Part shown: one piece after another, positions 11,510 through 21,475 of the stretch | Layout of the letters: every line of letters begins with the position of its first letter | Numbering within the stretch: the first letter of the stretch is position 1 | Origin: Xenopus tropicalis | Lineage: Eukaryota > Chordata > Amphibia > Anura > Pipidae | Length of the DNA: 64,000 nucleotides | Direction of reading: 5' to 3' | NCBI RefSeq assembly: GCF_000004195.4 | Contig: NC_030680.2 | Location: 147,144,545-147,208,544, forward strand | Notes under the pieces: generated by a model | The model's database searches: none | Seen by the model: only the letters and a program-made list of their open reading frames with translations | What the model was told of the DNA's origin: nothing | Translations under genes and position numbers: made by a program

Positions 11510-11750
11510 CTGTTGGTGTTGATGACCCTTACCAGGGCAAATCCATTGTCTGAATACAAATGTGTGTTGTTGGGGGGATCCTTAATGGAGAATGATCTGG
11601 GGTTTTTTGTAGATAACAAGTTGTCTAATTCCAGGCAGTGTCATTCTGTTGCTACTAAAGCAAATAAAGTGCTGTCTTGTATAAAAGGGCATTGACTCAA
11701 GGGATGACTCAATGTCATACATAAATCTAAAAAAATAAAAAATACATAAA
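11510..11750 (+). pseudogene. CR1-type LINE reverse transcriptase fragment (3' end of RT), decayed
   Basis: The plus-strand frame contains ENDLGFFVDNKLSNSRQC followed by HSVATKANKVLSCIK. This matches the layout seen downstream of the catalytic domain in CR1-like non-LTR reverse transcriptases (DLGV-VD-KL-SQQC-A-KAN-ILGCIKR). The reading frame then stops, and the expected continuation (GIDSRDDS-like) appears in another frame around 11686-11715, so a one-base shift has broken it. Upstream catalytic motifs are absent. It is a dead 5'-truncated remnant, directly next to a family F insertion. The LINE family is inferred from memory of CR1 proteins. Confidence 0.7.
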
Positions 11751-12245
11751 AAAAATTGAACTTTTCTCAGAAAACCTCAGTAAATGGGCCCCTGATATTT
11801 TGAAGAGTAGTTTTTTTTAGTGTCGATATCACTTTAAAGCATTAATACTGTTTAAATGACAAAGTAAAGCCGCACGTCCCGAACATTTCCATTAAAAAAT
11901 CAATCTTTCTTTCTTGCTGTGAAAAAACATATCAAGGGATTAAAAGCAAAGTCGGGTATGGGATCTATCCGTGCAACAGAATGAGACTGAGGGACCAGGG
12001 AGGAGGGACAGCCAATTGAAGACTGGCTATTAAACAAATGATACAGCATTGTGGATTGGGGGTTACAAGAATAACAAGGAATTGTATTGATTTGAAGGAT
12101 AAAGTTGTAGTTGTTGCTGGTTATTAAGTCTACTGATAACTGAAGTCCCAACATTGTCTTCTTCCTCTGCTTGTATGTAGCATTTTCTTATCAAGATATT
12201 TATGAATCTAGAAACAACAAATTCATCAAAAACTACTGCCATGAT
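11751..12245. other. No gene seen
   Basis: AT-rich low-copy sequence. The minus-strand frames of about 80 codons have no family features, and the right part belongs to the flank of the family C element. Confidence 0.4.
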
Positions 12246-12765
12246 GTTTATGGGGCACTTTTTATTTCTAAATGACACTGTTACACAGCAAATAATTCCC
12301 TCTGCCATTTAACCTTTTATTCTTGAACCAACAAATGTATTTGTAGCTGTAATATTGGTGTGTAGGCGCCATCTCAGTGCCTTGTGCCTGAGTCTGAGCT
12401 TTCAGCCAGCGCTACACATTAGAACTGCTTTCAGCTAACCTATTGTTTCTCCTACTCCCATGTAACTGGAGGAGTCCCAAGCCGGACTTGGATTTCTTAC
12501 TATTGAGTGCTATTCTGATACCTACTGGGAGCTGCTATCTTGCTCCCTTCCCATTGTTCTGCTGATTGGCTGCTGGGGGTGAGGGGAGGGGGAATATCAC
12601 TCCAACTTGCAGCGCAGCAGTAAAGTGTGAGTGAAGTTTATCAGAGCACAGGTCACATGGCTGTGGCACCCTGGGAAATGAAGATTATGGCTAGCCCCAT
12701 GGGTAAAACAGATTACAATGCAGGATTCTGCTGGAGAAGCTCTATTAACTGATGGGTTTCCTTTA
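12246..12765 (-). mobile_element. Family C element, single 240-bp unit with both flanks
   Basis: An inverted copy with one core unit (about 12387-12625). The distal flank, 12246-12386 (AAATGACACTGTTACACAGC, GGCGCCATCTCAGTGCC), is the reverse complement of 31735-31860. The proximal flank, 12626-12765 (CAGAGCACAGGTCACATGGC, CTATTAACTGATGGGTTTCC), is shared with 3560-3650 and with 49.26-49.32 kb. This copy shows that the array lies inside a defined element whose unit number varies from one to about 4.5. Confidence 0.85.
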
Positions 12766-13706
12766 AATTCCATCAGTGAATAAAACTCATGAGTGCAGCA
12801 CAATCACGGGTTATCAACATAAATGCATATGCATTACATATTACATACGGCATTACACGAATGTAGCGCAGGTTCAAGCCCTCGATGCAACGTTTGTTAG
12901 AAAATAATCATTGCCCTAACCTGACCTTGCTTTATATATTTTTAATAGCCAGAAATAAAGATGGATTTTTTTTAGCGATAATATTTTGGATGTGCCGCTC
13001 AAGTGCTGATGATGTGATTTTCTAATGAACTTTGCATCAATCAAGGGCACACACACACGCATGAACCCGCGCTACATCCCTATGTAATGGGCCATGCATA
13101 TGTATTTATGCTGATGAATTAGCCCAGCGATGGGGATTGTGCCGCACTAATGGCCGTTATTCCTTGATGAACTTTCATCTCATATGGTTTGTTGATGAAT
13201 TAATGAAGACCTTTATTCTTCTAGATGTTTCTAGATTTAAATTGTGACACACAAATCATACAAACCTTGCTAAGACAATTGATTGGTGCTACCTACAAGG
13301 AGAAGAAGCCAGTTCTTTAGTTATCAGTAGACATAACAACCTTCCAACAACGGCAACTTTACCCGACCGATCAATACGGTTCCTTGTTAGTCGAGTAACC
13401 CTCAATCCGCATTGCTGTATAGTTTTTTTTAATAGGCTACTGCCAGTCTTCAACTCTCTGTCATTCCACCATTGTACAGTTTCTGAATCTCATTGTCTTG
13501 CAAGGAGATATAGGGATCGATATTATTTCCACCGGCACGTCCGTACTTTCCCTACAGGGACACACAGTGAAGTTTCTGTATTTGCTAGAAAACTTTCTGA
13601 AATATTGACTTTATTGACTACATTTTTTTGGGGGGGAAATGCATGGATCTTGGTGGTCTTATCATTTTCATCTGTTATGGACTATAGTATGGGGAGGCCC
13701 GTAGAC
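12766..13706. other. Apparently single-copy island, no gene
   Basis: Has (CA)n at 13050-13058 and AT-rich blocks such as CTGATGAATTAGCCC and GTTGATGAATTAATG. A sequence resembling a pol III B box (GGTTCAAGCCC at about 12870) has no tRNA fold around it. No coding signal. Confidence 0.4.
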
Positions 13707-14623
13707 CAGTGGTTCTCAACCCGTGGGTCGCCTAAGACCATCGGAAAACACATATTTACGATAGTCTTAGGAACCGAGACACCGTTCCTCTTTGGTTAGG
13801 GGTCACCACTAGTGATGGACGAAATGTTTCGCCAGGAATTCATTTGCGTTTCACAAAACGGATGAAAAAATTCACTGTGCGTCCAAAAATTGTCACAAGA
13901 ATAGTCACAAGCATTAAAAGAATAGCCGCGCATCCAAAAATTGTGGCAAGAATAGTCGCAAGCATCAAAAGAATGGCTGCACGTCCAAAAATTGGCGCAA
14001 GAATAGTCACGGACGTCAAAAGAATAGCCACGCGTCCAAAAATTGTCAGAAGAATAGTCATGCGTCCAAAAATTCTTGCAAGAATAGTCGCAAGCGCCAA
14101 AAGAATAGCCGCACATCCAAAAATTGTTGCAAGGATAGTCGCGGACATCAAAAGAATAGTTGTGGGTCCAAAAATTGGTGCAAGAATAGTCCCGGACGTC
14201 AAAAGAATAGCCGCACGTCCAAAAATTGTCACAAGAATAGTTGCGGACGTCAAAAGAATAGCCGCACATCCACAAATTGGTGCAAGAATAGTCATGCGTC
14301 CAAAAATTGTTGCAAAAATAGTCATGGACGTCAAAAGAATAGTCACGCGTCCAAAAATTGGTGCAAGAATAGTCGAGGACGTCAAAAGAATAGTCGCACG
14401 TCCAAAAATTGTCGCAAGAATACTCGCATGTCCAAAAATTCCTGCAACAATAGTCGCAAGCGCCAAAAGAATAGTCGCGTGTCAAAAAATCCTGCAAGAA
14501 TAGTCGCGGACGACAATTTTTTTTCCCGCGCAACATTTTCGCCGGACAGGTTCGCTCATCATTGGTCACGACAACAACAACTGTATTAAAGGGTCACGGC
14601 ATTAGGAAGATTGAGAACCACTG
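13707..14623. mobile_element. hAT-like MITE (CAGTGGTTCTCAACC ends) interrupted by family F
   Basis: The left end CAGTGGTTCTCAACCC (13707) and right end TTGAGAACCACTG (to 14623) form an inverted pair typical of Charlie-like hAT MITEs. The element is split by the family F insertion at 13810-14564. A further right-end fragment, including GTCGCGGCATTAGGAAGG and TTGAGAACCACTG, recurs at about 37130-37185. The target duplication is unclear. Confidence 0.75.
13810..14564. mobile_element. Family F copy 7, nested, with ~50-bp internal repeat
   Basis: Begins TAGTGATGGACGAAATG and ends TTCGCTCATCATTG. Flanks GTCACCAC (13802-13809) and GTCACGAC (14565-14572) match 7/8, proving insertion into the outer MITE. 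The core repeats blocks of GTCCAAAAATTG..GCAAGAATAGTCGC..GTCAAAAGAATAGC. Stop-poor frames of 257, 219 and 208 codons on both strands are artefacts. Confidence 0.9.
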
Positions 14624-14845
14624 CCCAGACTTTCTGCTGCAGGAAGGGGACAGGGATTCTATACACTTCCAAGTTTGATATAGAAATGTGGTACAAAAGG
14701 GGTCCAGTAGAGGCAACATCAGAGTCAGGCAAAGGGTCAAGGGCAGGCAGTGAAGATAAAGCATGAAAGACCAGGCAAAGAGTCAAAACCAGTAGAACAC
14801 AACTGTAACAGTCACATAACTTTAATTCTAAAGATGCTCAAAGCA
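14624..14845. other. No gene seen
   Basis: Short low-copy spacer before the satellite B array. Confidence 0.4.
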
Positions 14846-15655
14846 GCAAATAAGAACTCACCCCAAATCCCCCCCTAACTGGCCTTCAGGCTGGGCCCCC
14901 TTAGCCCATAACAAGGTTACAGATATATAGAAACATTGGGGTAACAGTCACCCCGCTATAGTTCCAGGGGTACCCAGGGCACAAATAAGCACTCACCCCA
15001 AATCCCCCCCTAACTGGCCTTCAGGCTGGGCCCCCTTAGCCCATAACAAGGTTACAGATATATAGAAACACTGGGGTAACAGTCACCCCGCTATAGTTCC
15101 AGGGGTACCCAGGGCACAAATAAGCACTCACCCCAAATCCCCCCTAACTGGCCTTCAGGCTGGGCCCCCTTAGCCCATAACAAGGTTACAGATATATAGA
15201 AACATTGGGGTAACAGTCACCCCGCTATAGTTCCAGGGGTACCCAGGGCACAAATAAGCACTCACCACAAATCCCCCCCTAACTGGCCTTCAGGCTGGGC
15301 CCCCTTAGCCCATAACAAGGTTACAGATATATAGAAACATTGGGGTAACAGTCACCCTGCTATAGTTCCAGGGGTACCCAGGGCACAAATAAGCACTCAC
15401 CCCAAATCCCCCCCTAACTGGCCTTCAGGCTGGGCCCCCTTAGCCCATAACAAGGTTACAGATATATAGAAACATTGGGGTAACAGTCACCCTGCTATAG
15501 TTCCAGGGGTACCCAGGGCACAAATAAGCACTCACCACAAATCCCCCCCTAACTGGCCTTCAGGCTGGGCCCCCTTAGCCCATAACAAGGTTACAGATAT
15601 ATAGAAACATTGGGGTAACAGTCACCCTGCTATAGTTCCAGGGGTACCCAGGCAC
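14846..15655 (+). repeat. Satellite family B array 1 (135-bp unit, six copies)
   Basis: AAATAAG landmarks at 14848, 14983, 15118 and 15252 give a period of 134-135 bp. The unit contains ACTCACCCCAAATCCCCCCC, GGCCTTCAGGCTGGGCCCCC, CATAACAAGGTTACAGATAT and TATAGTTCCAGGGGTACCCA. Copies differ by single substitutions (CACCCCG or CACCCTG; CACCCC or CACCAC). Confidence 0.95.
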
Positions 15656-16377
15656 CCAGACCATACATATACATTGTGGCTTGTCATATACAGATTATAT
15701 CCTCATTACACCCAGCATTTTTTTTCTCCTTTTAAACAACCAAACACCTTTGGGAATTTGATTCTGTAACTGACGGCAGAATTTTTTTCCCATAACCTTT
15801 GAGTCTGCAATCGAATATTTTGACAGTGCCGCTGGTTCCGCGATAGAATCTGTAGCTATGGTTTCTGAGTTTTATGAAATTAAACCGCCAGACGTATGAG
15901 GGAGAGGGAGGGGACGTTCTCCAGATAGAGAAATGAGAATACAGAGGGGTAGGGAGCAGAAAATGCAGTTTACAGTTCAGCTGGTAAGAGATGCTGTAAT
16001 CAGAATCTAATTAGATAACAATATCTCACATATTTCATAGCTCTCAGTACACTGTCTGCAGATTCAGTGAAATATCCATCCTCCCCAGCGGGAAGTCCCT
16101 CCCAATTACTTCCTCCCTCATCTCCCTAGGAATTAGCCAATGGATTCCCAGTAGACTGGAGCCGAGAGCGTTGAGCAACTGGCCAAGCTCGTACAGTCGG
16201 GGGCAATGATCCAGACTTCATCATCTTCAATGGCATAAATGATCACTGGTTTAAATAATGTAAAATAAACAGATGGAGCCGACTATAATGATGCTGTGAT
16301 GGGACAACATAATGTAGGGATGTAACTAAATGCACTTTTGAAGATTTCTCCCTACTTAGCCCTGTAGGAAATACGAC
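15656..16377. other. Apparently single-copy island, no gene
   Basis: Mixed-composition sequence without repeat families. No open frame with protein-like composition. Confidence 0.4.
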
Positions 16378-17250
16378 TAGTGATGAGCGAATCTATTTGC
16401 CAGGCATGGATTTGCAGCGAATTTCTGCATTTTGCCATTGGGCATTGTTTTGCTGTGAAAATTAGCAGCAGAAAAATTAGTTGTGTGTCCAAGAATTTGT
16501 TGCACGTCAAATTGGGTGCTGTGGCATAAAGATTGGGCACAGTTGCGTCAAAATGGGCGCAGTCGTGTAAAAAAACGCAGTTGTCGTGTCAAAAAAAGCA
16601 CGAGCGGAAAAGAAAAATATTTGCAGCGGAAAAATTAGTTGCGTGTCCAATAATTTTGTTGCATATCAAATTGGGCGCCGTACATCAAAATTGGACAGAG
16701 TTGCGGCAAGAAACAGCATTGTTGTGTCAAAAAAAGCACGGGCGGAAAAGAAAAATATTTGCAGTGGAAAAATTAGTTGCGCGTCCAATAATTTTGTTGC
16801 ACATCAAATTTGGTGCCGTACATCAAAATTGGGCACGGTTGCGTCAAAATGGGTGCAGTCGTGTCAAAAAACAGCGTTGTTGCGTCAAAGAAAGCATGGG
16901 CGGAAAAGAAAAAAATTTGCAGCAGAAAAATTTGTTGCGCGTCCAATAATTTCATTGCACGTCAAATTGGGTGCTGTGGCATCAAAATTGGGCACGGTTG
17001 CATCAAAATTGGCGCAGTCATGTCAAAAAAAGCACGGGCGGAAAATAATTTTTTCTACCGTTACGCAAAAAAAAGACGTGGGCGACAAAAAAAAAATTGA
17101 GCGACAAATGTGTTTCACAATTTTTCCACCGTTTTACAAACAAAAAAGACACAGGCAACAACAAAAAAAATTTCGCTACAAATGCGCTTCGCACATTTTT
17201 CGCCGTTTCGCTAATTTTCTTGCCGTTTCGCTAATTTTATGTCACAGCGA
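16378..17250. mobile_element. Family F copy 8, long, right end missing
   Basis: Begins TAGTGATGAGCGAATCTATT at 16378. The interior holds three or four copies of a ~185-bp block (GGAAAAGAAAAATATTTGCA, TTAGTTGCGTGTCCAATAA, CAAATTGGGCGCCG). No CATCACTA right end is found before unique sequence resumes near 17250. The 282-codon frame over it is repeat-derived. Confidence 0.75.
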
Positions 17251-17643
17251 AAGTTTTTATGCCGTCTGCCCTCCTTCAATCATCTTCTATTATTCTCCCA
17301 AACCTGAAATATGTTTCATAAAAGATACCAAGATTCTGTTTCATTATATTCCTTCCATTACGTCCTTTATCTTTCTTTTCTTTCTTCTTCAACATCTTCC
17401 CTTTCTATTGCCTTCGGGGGAAGCACTGGATTAAAGGAAGGCCGTATCCCACCGAGTCCATTCTTTTCATTTAATTTTCTGTAATAAAATGTTGAAATGA
17501 TTTTAGATGATTTCAGATATGAAGATCCAAATTATGGAAAAAAAATCCTTATATAAAACCTCAAAATAAAACAATGTAGGGGATCAGAGAACTCATTTCC
17601 CCGTTTTTCTGTCTGTGACATCATCCAACCCGGTTATAGACTG
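17251..17643. other. No gene seen
   Basis: AT-rich spacer; nothing recognised. Confidence 0.4.
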
Positions 17644-17651
17644 GGGACCAT

Positions 17652-18262
17652 TAGTGATGAGCGAATCTGTCCCGTTTCGCTTCGTGGAAAAATTCCCAAA
17701 TCTGTCAAAAGATTCGCGAAATGGTGGAAAATTCGTGAAACGGCGTAAATGTCACGCGTCAAAAAAAATTGTCGCCCGCGGCTATTCTTTTGTCACCCGC
17801 AGCTATTCTTTTGTCGCCCACGGCTATTCTTTTGTCACGCAGCTATTCTTCTTTCACCCGCGGCTATTATTTAGTCGCCCGCGGCTATTCTTTTGTCACC
17901 CGTGGCTATTATTTAGTCGCCCGTGGCTATTCTTTTGTCGTGCGGCTATTATTTTGTCGCGCGGCTATTCTTATGTCGCCCGGCTATTCTTTTGTCGCGC
18001 GGCTATTATTTATTCGCCCGTGGCTATTCTGTTGTCATGCGGCTATTATTTTGTCGCGCGGCTATTCTTTCGTCACCCGTGGCTATTCTTTTGTCACCCG
18101 CGGCTATTCTTTTGTCGCCCGCAGCTATTCTTTTGACACGGGCGACAATTTTTGGACGTGCGGCGAATTTTTTTGCTGCAAAATTTTTAATCCGTTTCCC
18201 GAAACAATCCACCAATGGCGAAACGCGGAAACTTGCTGCGAATCCATGCCTGGCCATCACTA
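17652..18262. mobile_element. Family F copy 9 with internal minisatellite
   Basis: Begins TAGTGATGAGCGAATCTGTC and ends TGCCTGGCCATCACTA. Flanks GGGACCAT (17644-17651) and GTGACCAT (18263-18270) match 7/8. The interior at 17775-18140 is an array of a 17-21 bp unit of the type CGGCTATTCTTTTGTCACCC. Frames of 117-173 codons are artefacts. Confidence 0.9.
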
Positions 18263-18270
18263 GTGACCAT

Positions 18271-18478
18271 TATTGACACATGCAACTTTTTTGACATATA
18301 GAACTTTTTTGACGTGACTGCAACTTTTTTGATGCAGCCTTGACATTTCCTTACTTGGCGAATCTTTGGGCACAGCGAATCTTTGCGGCAGTTCCGCACA
18401 ATAAAACCGCCAATGGCAAAATGTGGAACGTCGTAGAGAATCCACGCCTGCCGAAAAATTCCGCCATCGCTAGTAGTA
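18271..18478. mobile_element. Truncated family F element abutting copy 9
   Basis: Family F-like blocks (TTTTTTGACATATAGAAC, GATGCAGCCTTGACATTTCC, AATCCACGCCTGCCGAAAAA) ending CCGCCATCGCTAG. The left end is absent. Confidence 0.65.
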
Positions 18479-19099
18479 AGATAAATAACGCTGCACAGAC
18501 TTTTATAATGGATAAAAAATGGATTTAACACAATTTAATGATGAAATAAAACCATAGCTAATATTGCAAAGCATCCGAACGCACAAAGAACATCATTTCG
18601 GTGAAAAACAAGACACTCGAGTTCTATAGAGACAAAAACGTTTATTGCCGTTTCATGATGTAGATTAACCTATTCACATCTCCTTCAACGTTTCATTTGT
18701 TTAATACTTTGCTGAATAAATTAAGGTTTTGATGGGAAAACAATAACAATGCGCAGAACAAATGTTTACAGAACAATGTTGTTCCTTGAAGCGCCATTGT
18801 GCGCCGGGTGTGCGAATAACGCTTTTCTTTAAGCCCCGTATTGTTTTATTGTACAGAAGTGCCGTCCTCGTGATTTGCCAACAATTAATGTTATTTGCAG
18901 AAGGCCATTTTGTCTTCATTATCCTGCCCCAAGCGCTTCTCTCTGTTTTTTTCCTTTTGCTTATAAATTCTATGCGTGGAATTTCAGAGGCCAAGTGCTG
19001 TTTTCTAAGTTTTTTCAAGGGGAATGTGCTCTAATGAATTCACATTTTTGGTTATTTTTTTCTTCAGTTGGAGAGTACAACACCAACTGCATATATGGT
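18479..19099. other. Apparently single-copy island, no gene
   Basis: Low-copy sequence with T-rich tracts and blocks like GCCAACAATTAATGTTATTT. Open frames of about 90-105 codons overlap on both strands, which argues against coding. Possibly conserved non-coding DNA. Confidence 0.4.
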
Positions 19100-19340
19100 T
19101 CCGTTTCTGATCTCGAGCAGGGGATTACCAGGGGGTTGCCACGGTTTTGACCCGGACAGCCTGGTTTTCAGAAGCGCTGTCTGGGTCAAAACCTCCAGCC
19201 CTGTTTTCCAAACTAGGAAAACCAGGCAGGGCTCACTGGGGTTGATGCAGATCGGTGTGTCATAGCCCCACCCATGATGTCCCGGTCCCGCCTCCATGAC
19301 GTCACGTCCCACCTCCTGCCTAGGCTACAAACACCAGCAG
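19100..19340. repeat. Putative MITE fragment with 18-bp hairpin
   Basis: Inverted repeat 19143-19160 / 19176-19193 (GGTTTTGACCCGGACAGC and its complement, 17 of 18 pairs) with a 15-nt loop. GC-rich CCCGCCTCCATGACGTCACG-type sequence follows. The GGTTGCCA/CAACCC motifs resemble a short degenerate segment at about 2305-2350. Confidence 0.45.
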
Positions 19341-19632
19341 AGGTGACAACCCTAGATTACCTGAGTTTAATATGTATGCTCTTCTGTATGTTTGAGCATT
19401 CTTTGGATGTTCTGTGCCTGGTGGTATTTCACTGACCTATGGTAAAACACCAAGCAAGACCAGGGTTGGTATTTCAAATTTAATGGCAATGGACATGCCA
19501 GTAAATTTGTAATTTATAGTAATTCCATGGCCAGTCCACCTATGATCTGCCCAAAGCCCTCTTTTTGCTCCCTCCAAACCCTGCCTCCTCACCTAATCTC
19601 TGAAGTGCAACAGTCTCAGCCAGCCCAGCCAG
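19341..19632. other. No gene seen
   Basis: Low-copy spacer between the hairpin-bearing repeat and the 22-bp minisatellite. Confidence 0.35.
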
Positions 19633-20080
19633 CCCCTGAAACATCATGACTCTGCCCCTGAAACATCATGACTCTGCCCCTGAAACATCATGGCTCTGCC
19701 CCTGAAACATCATGACTCTGCCCCTGAAACATCATGGCTCTGCCCCTGAAACATCATGGCTCTGCCCCTGAAACATCATGGCTCCGCCCCTGAAACATCA
19801 TGGCTCCGCCCCTGAAACATCATGGCTCCGCCCCTGAAACATCATGGCTCCACCCCTGAAACATCACAACTCCGCCCCTGAAACATCATGACCCCAACCC
19901 TGAAACATCATGACTTCGCCCCTAAAACATCATGACCCCACCCCTGAAACATCATGGCCCCACCCCTGTAACATCACAACTCCGCCCCTGAAACATCATG
20001 ACCCCACCCCTGAAACACCATGCCTCTACCCCTGAAACATCACCACTCTGCCCCTGAAACATCACAACTCCACCCTCTCT
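19633..20080 (+). repeat. 22-bp minisatellite, about 20 copies
   Basis: Tandem variants of CTCTGCCCCTGAAACATCATGA. Substitution variants cluster (CATGACT, then CATGGCT, then CACAACT), showing stepwise amplification. Confidence 0.95.
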
Positions 20081-20459
20081 CTCCCTGCCCCTGCTCCCTT
20101 TGTCATTGGTCAGTAAGGCTGAAAAAGAAGTGCCAATCTTATCTGTGCCCCCTGTTCAGCTTCTAATTAAACTTATTTAGGTGTACATATAAAGTATTTG
20201 TGTTTGTGTAGGCACAATTGCAGTACGACACCCTCTGTCAGTGACGAAAGATTTATTTTCTTTGCATTTATACATAAAATATAAAGAGAATAATGAAAAA
20301 TAATAATCACAACTGCAGTGCAAATACAGATGGAGCATGACAGGTGCAGCGTCGAGCTTGCAGCCCTTGAACCCCTTTCCTGATTTAACCCCCCGCCCCC
20401 CGACTTTCACCCGGACACACACGGAGACACTGTAGTTTGGGAAGAGAAAGGCCGCAGTC
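20081..20459. other. Region beyond the retrotransposon 3' end; terminal repeats unresolved
   Basis: AT-rich sequence that may include the 3' repeat block (B1-A2-B2 in Ngaro nomenclature) of the adjacent minus-strand retrotransposon. I could not align it with the 5' flank at 26.36-26.5 kb. A minus-strand AATAAA lies near 20252-20259. Confidence 0.35.
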
Positions 20460-20461
20460 AT

Positions 20462-20475
20462 TTATTTATTAACAA
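20462..20475 (-). promoter_or_regulatory. Candidate polyadenylation signal
   Basis: On the minus strand the sequence reads TTAATAAATAAATGAC about 275 nt past the hydrolase stop codon, giving overlapping AATAAA hexamers. It is the nearest canonical signal downstream of the retrotransposon ORFs; another is near 20252-20259. No experimental support. Confidence 0.35.
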
Positions 20476-20746
20476 TAACTTACATCCGTTAACATTTTAA
20501 CATTATAAACGTGTACAGAACCGTTTGTATAACAAACATTTACAATACCCAACATTTACAGTAACAACAATCCCTGAGCCCACACGTAACGCCTGGTTCC
20601 TGCCTCTTTTCCCCCGACCTAAACTGAGGCTAACTGCCGATCAGGACCCCCAGGCCTACCGGGCTACAGTCTCCTTGCCAACTTAAACTTCCCTCTGAGG
20701 GCACCGAGTAAGGTACCCTCCGCCACCGGCGTGGCCACTTGACTCC

Positions 20747-21331
20747 TCAAGCGTGCCGCGACCCGCCATCAAACCGCCCTAGGGCCCTCTCGATTCCCTC
20801 GCCCAATGCCAGGTTAAATAGGTCGGTCCCTACGTCTGACAAGTGGACCCCGTCCTTCCAATAGTAACCAGGTAATTTTTCCTCCAGGGCCTTATGCCTC
20901 ACCACTACCCCATTAAACTTCCTCACGAAAGCGGCCAACAATTTGTTCACCTTGCCCCTGCTCCTCTCAATCCTCTGCCCATCCCTGGCATGTCTCCACA
21001 CTAACCGCGGCACCATCTCTGACCAAACAATCACTATATCTGGAAACATACGCCTTATCCTGTCCAAGTCGTTTTTCATCGCCGTAACCAAATCCTTTTG
21101 AGGGACTAACCCCATATCATTCCCGCCAGCGTGTATTACCAGTATGTCCGGGCGCCGCCCGGCCTTCACCTTTTGAAGCAGGGTGGACCAGACCCCTGGC
21201 CACCGCATGCCTCGAACCCCGAACCAGTGCACTCCCACCTTGCCTTCGGGAAAGCCCAGCTGCAATCCAGGTTTCTTAACTGCGGCTCTCCTTCTGGCTC
21301 GATAGATGAATGAATGCCCGATCAGCCACAC
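20747..21331 (-). CDS. SGNH (GDSL-like) hydrolase of the retrotransposon
   Basis: A 194-residue frame. Block I is WLIGHSFI with candidate nucleophile Ser7 (GHS in place of the usual GDS). Block III is IHAGGNDMG with Asn71. Block V is KDGVHLSDVGTDLF with the Asp160-x-x-His163 pair. Gly40 may be the block II glycine. SGNH enzymes cleave esters such as lipids or acetylated sugars; the substrate here is unknown. Such domains are known from Ngaro elements. The first codon in the frame is GTG (21331), and the frame stays open upstream (GGRIAVWLIG), so the true start is unclear. It lies 145 bp downstream of the recombinase stop, across a T25(AT)7 tract (plus strand). A TTTCCCTGAACAG sequence just upstream on the minus strand could be a splice acceptor joining it to an earlier exon; this is unproven. 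All catalytic residues appear present. Confidence 0.8.
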   Translation of the reverse strand: MWLIGHSFIYRARRRAAVKKPGLQLGFPEGKVGVHWFGVRGMRWPGVWSTLLQKVKAGRRPDILVIHAGGNDMGLVPQKDLVTAMKNDLDRIRRMFPDIVIVWSEMVPRLVWRHARDGQRIERSRGKVNKLLAAFVRKFNGVVVRHKALEEKLPGYYWKDGVHLSDVGTDLFNLALGEGIERALGRFDGGSRHA

Positions 21332-21428
21332 CGCAATCCTGCCACCTGTTCAGGGAAACAGACATGAACACGGGTACACCATCGTATGGTACAAGGTATT
21401 CCCCTTGTACCAGCCAACCTCTCAAAAC

Positions 21429-21429
<1 letters not shown>

Positions 21430-21459
<30 letters not shown>

Positions 21460-21468
21460 TATATATAT
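21430..21468. repeat. T25 (AT)7 microsatellite inside the retrotransposon
   Basis: A run of 25 T followed by seven AT dinucleotides on the plus strand, between the recombinase and hydrolase frames. On the sense strand of the element it reads (AT)n then A25. Confidence 0.95.
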
Positions 21469-21475
21469 CCCAACA

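Noticed and set aside
10912..11553. 213, 171 and 149 aa GYYFVAR-like frames
   Set aside because: Minisatellite core of a MITE open in all three frames.
12840..12890. tRNA-like B box GGTTCAAGCCC
   Set aside because: No A box at proper spacing and no cloverleaf can be drawn.
13796..14569. 257, 219 and 208 aa frames
   Set aside because: Internal repeat of a family F MITE bracketed by an 8-bp target duplication.
16586..17434. 282 aa plus-strand frame
   Set aside because: Covers repeated MITE blocks; same peptide blocks recur in other frames.
20160..20746. Split direct repeats or inverted termini of the Ngaro-like element
   Set aside because: By-eye comparison with 26.36-26.5 kb gave only a chance-level 10-bp inverted match (CCTGTCATGC); not reported as a terminal repeat.
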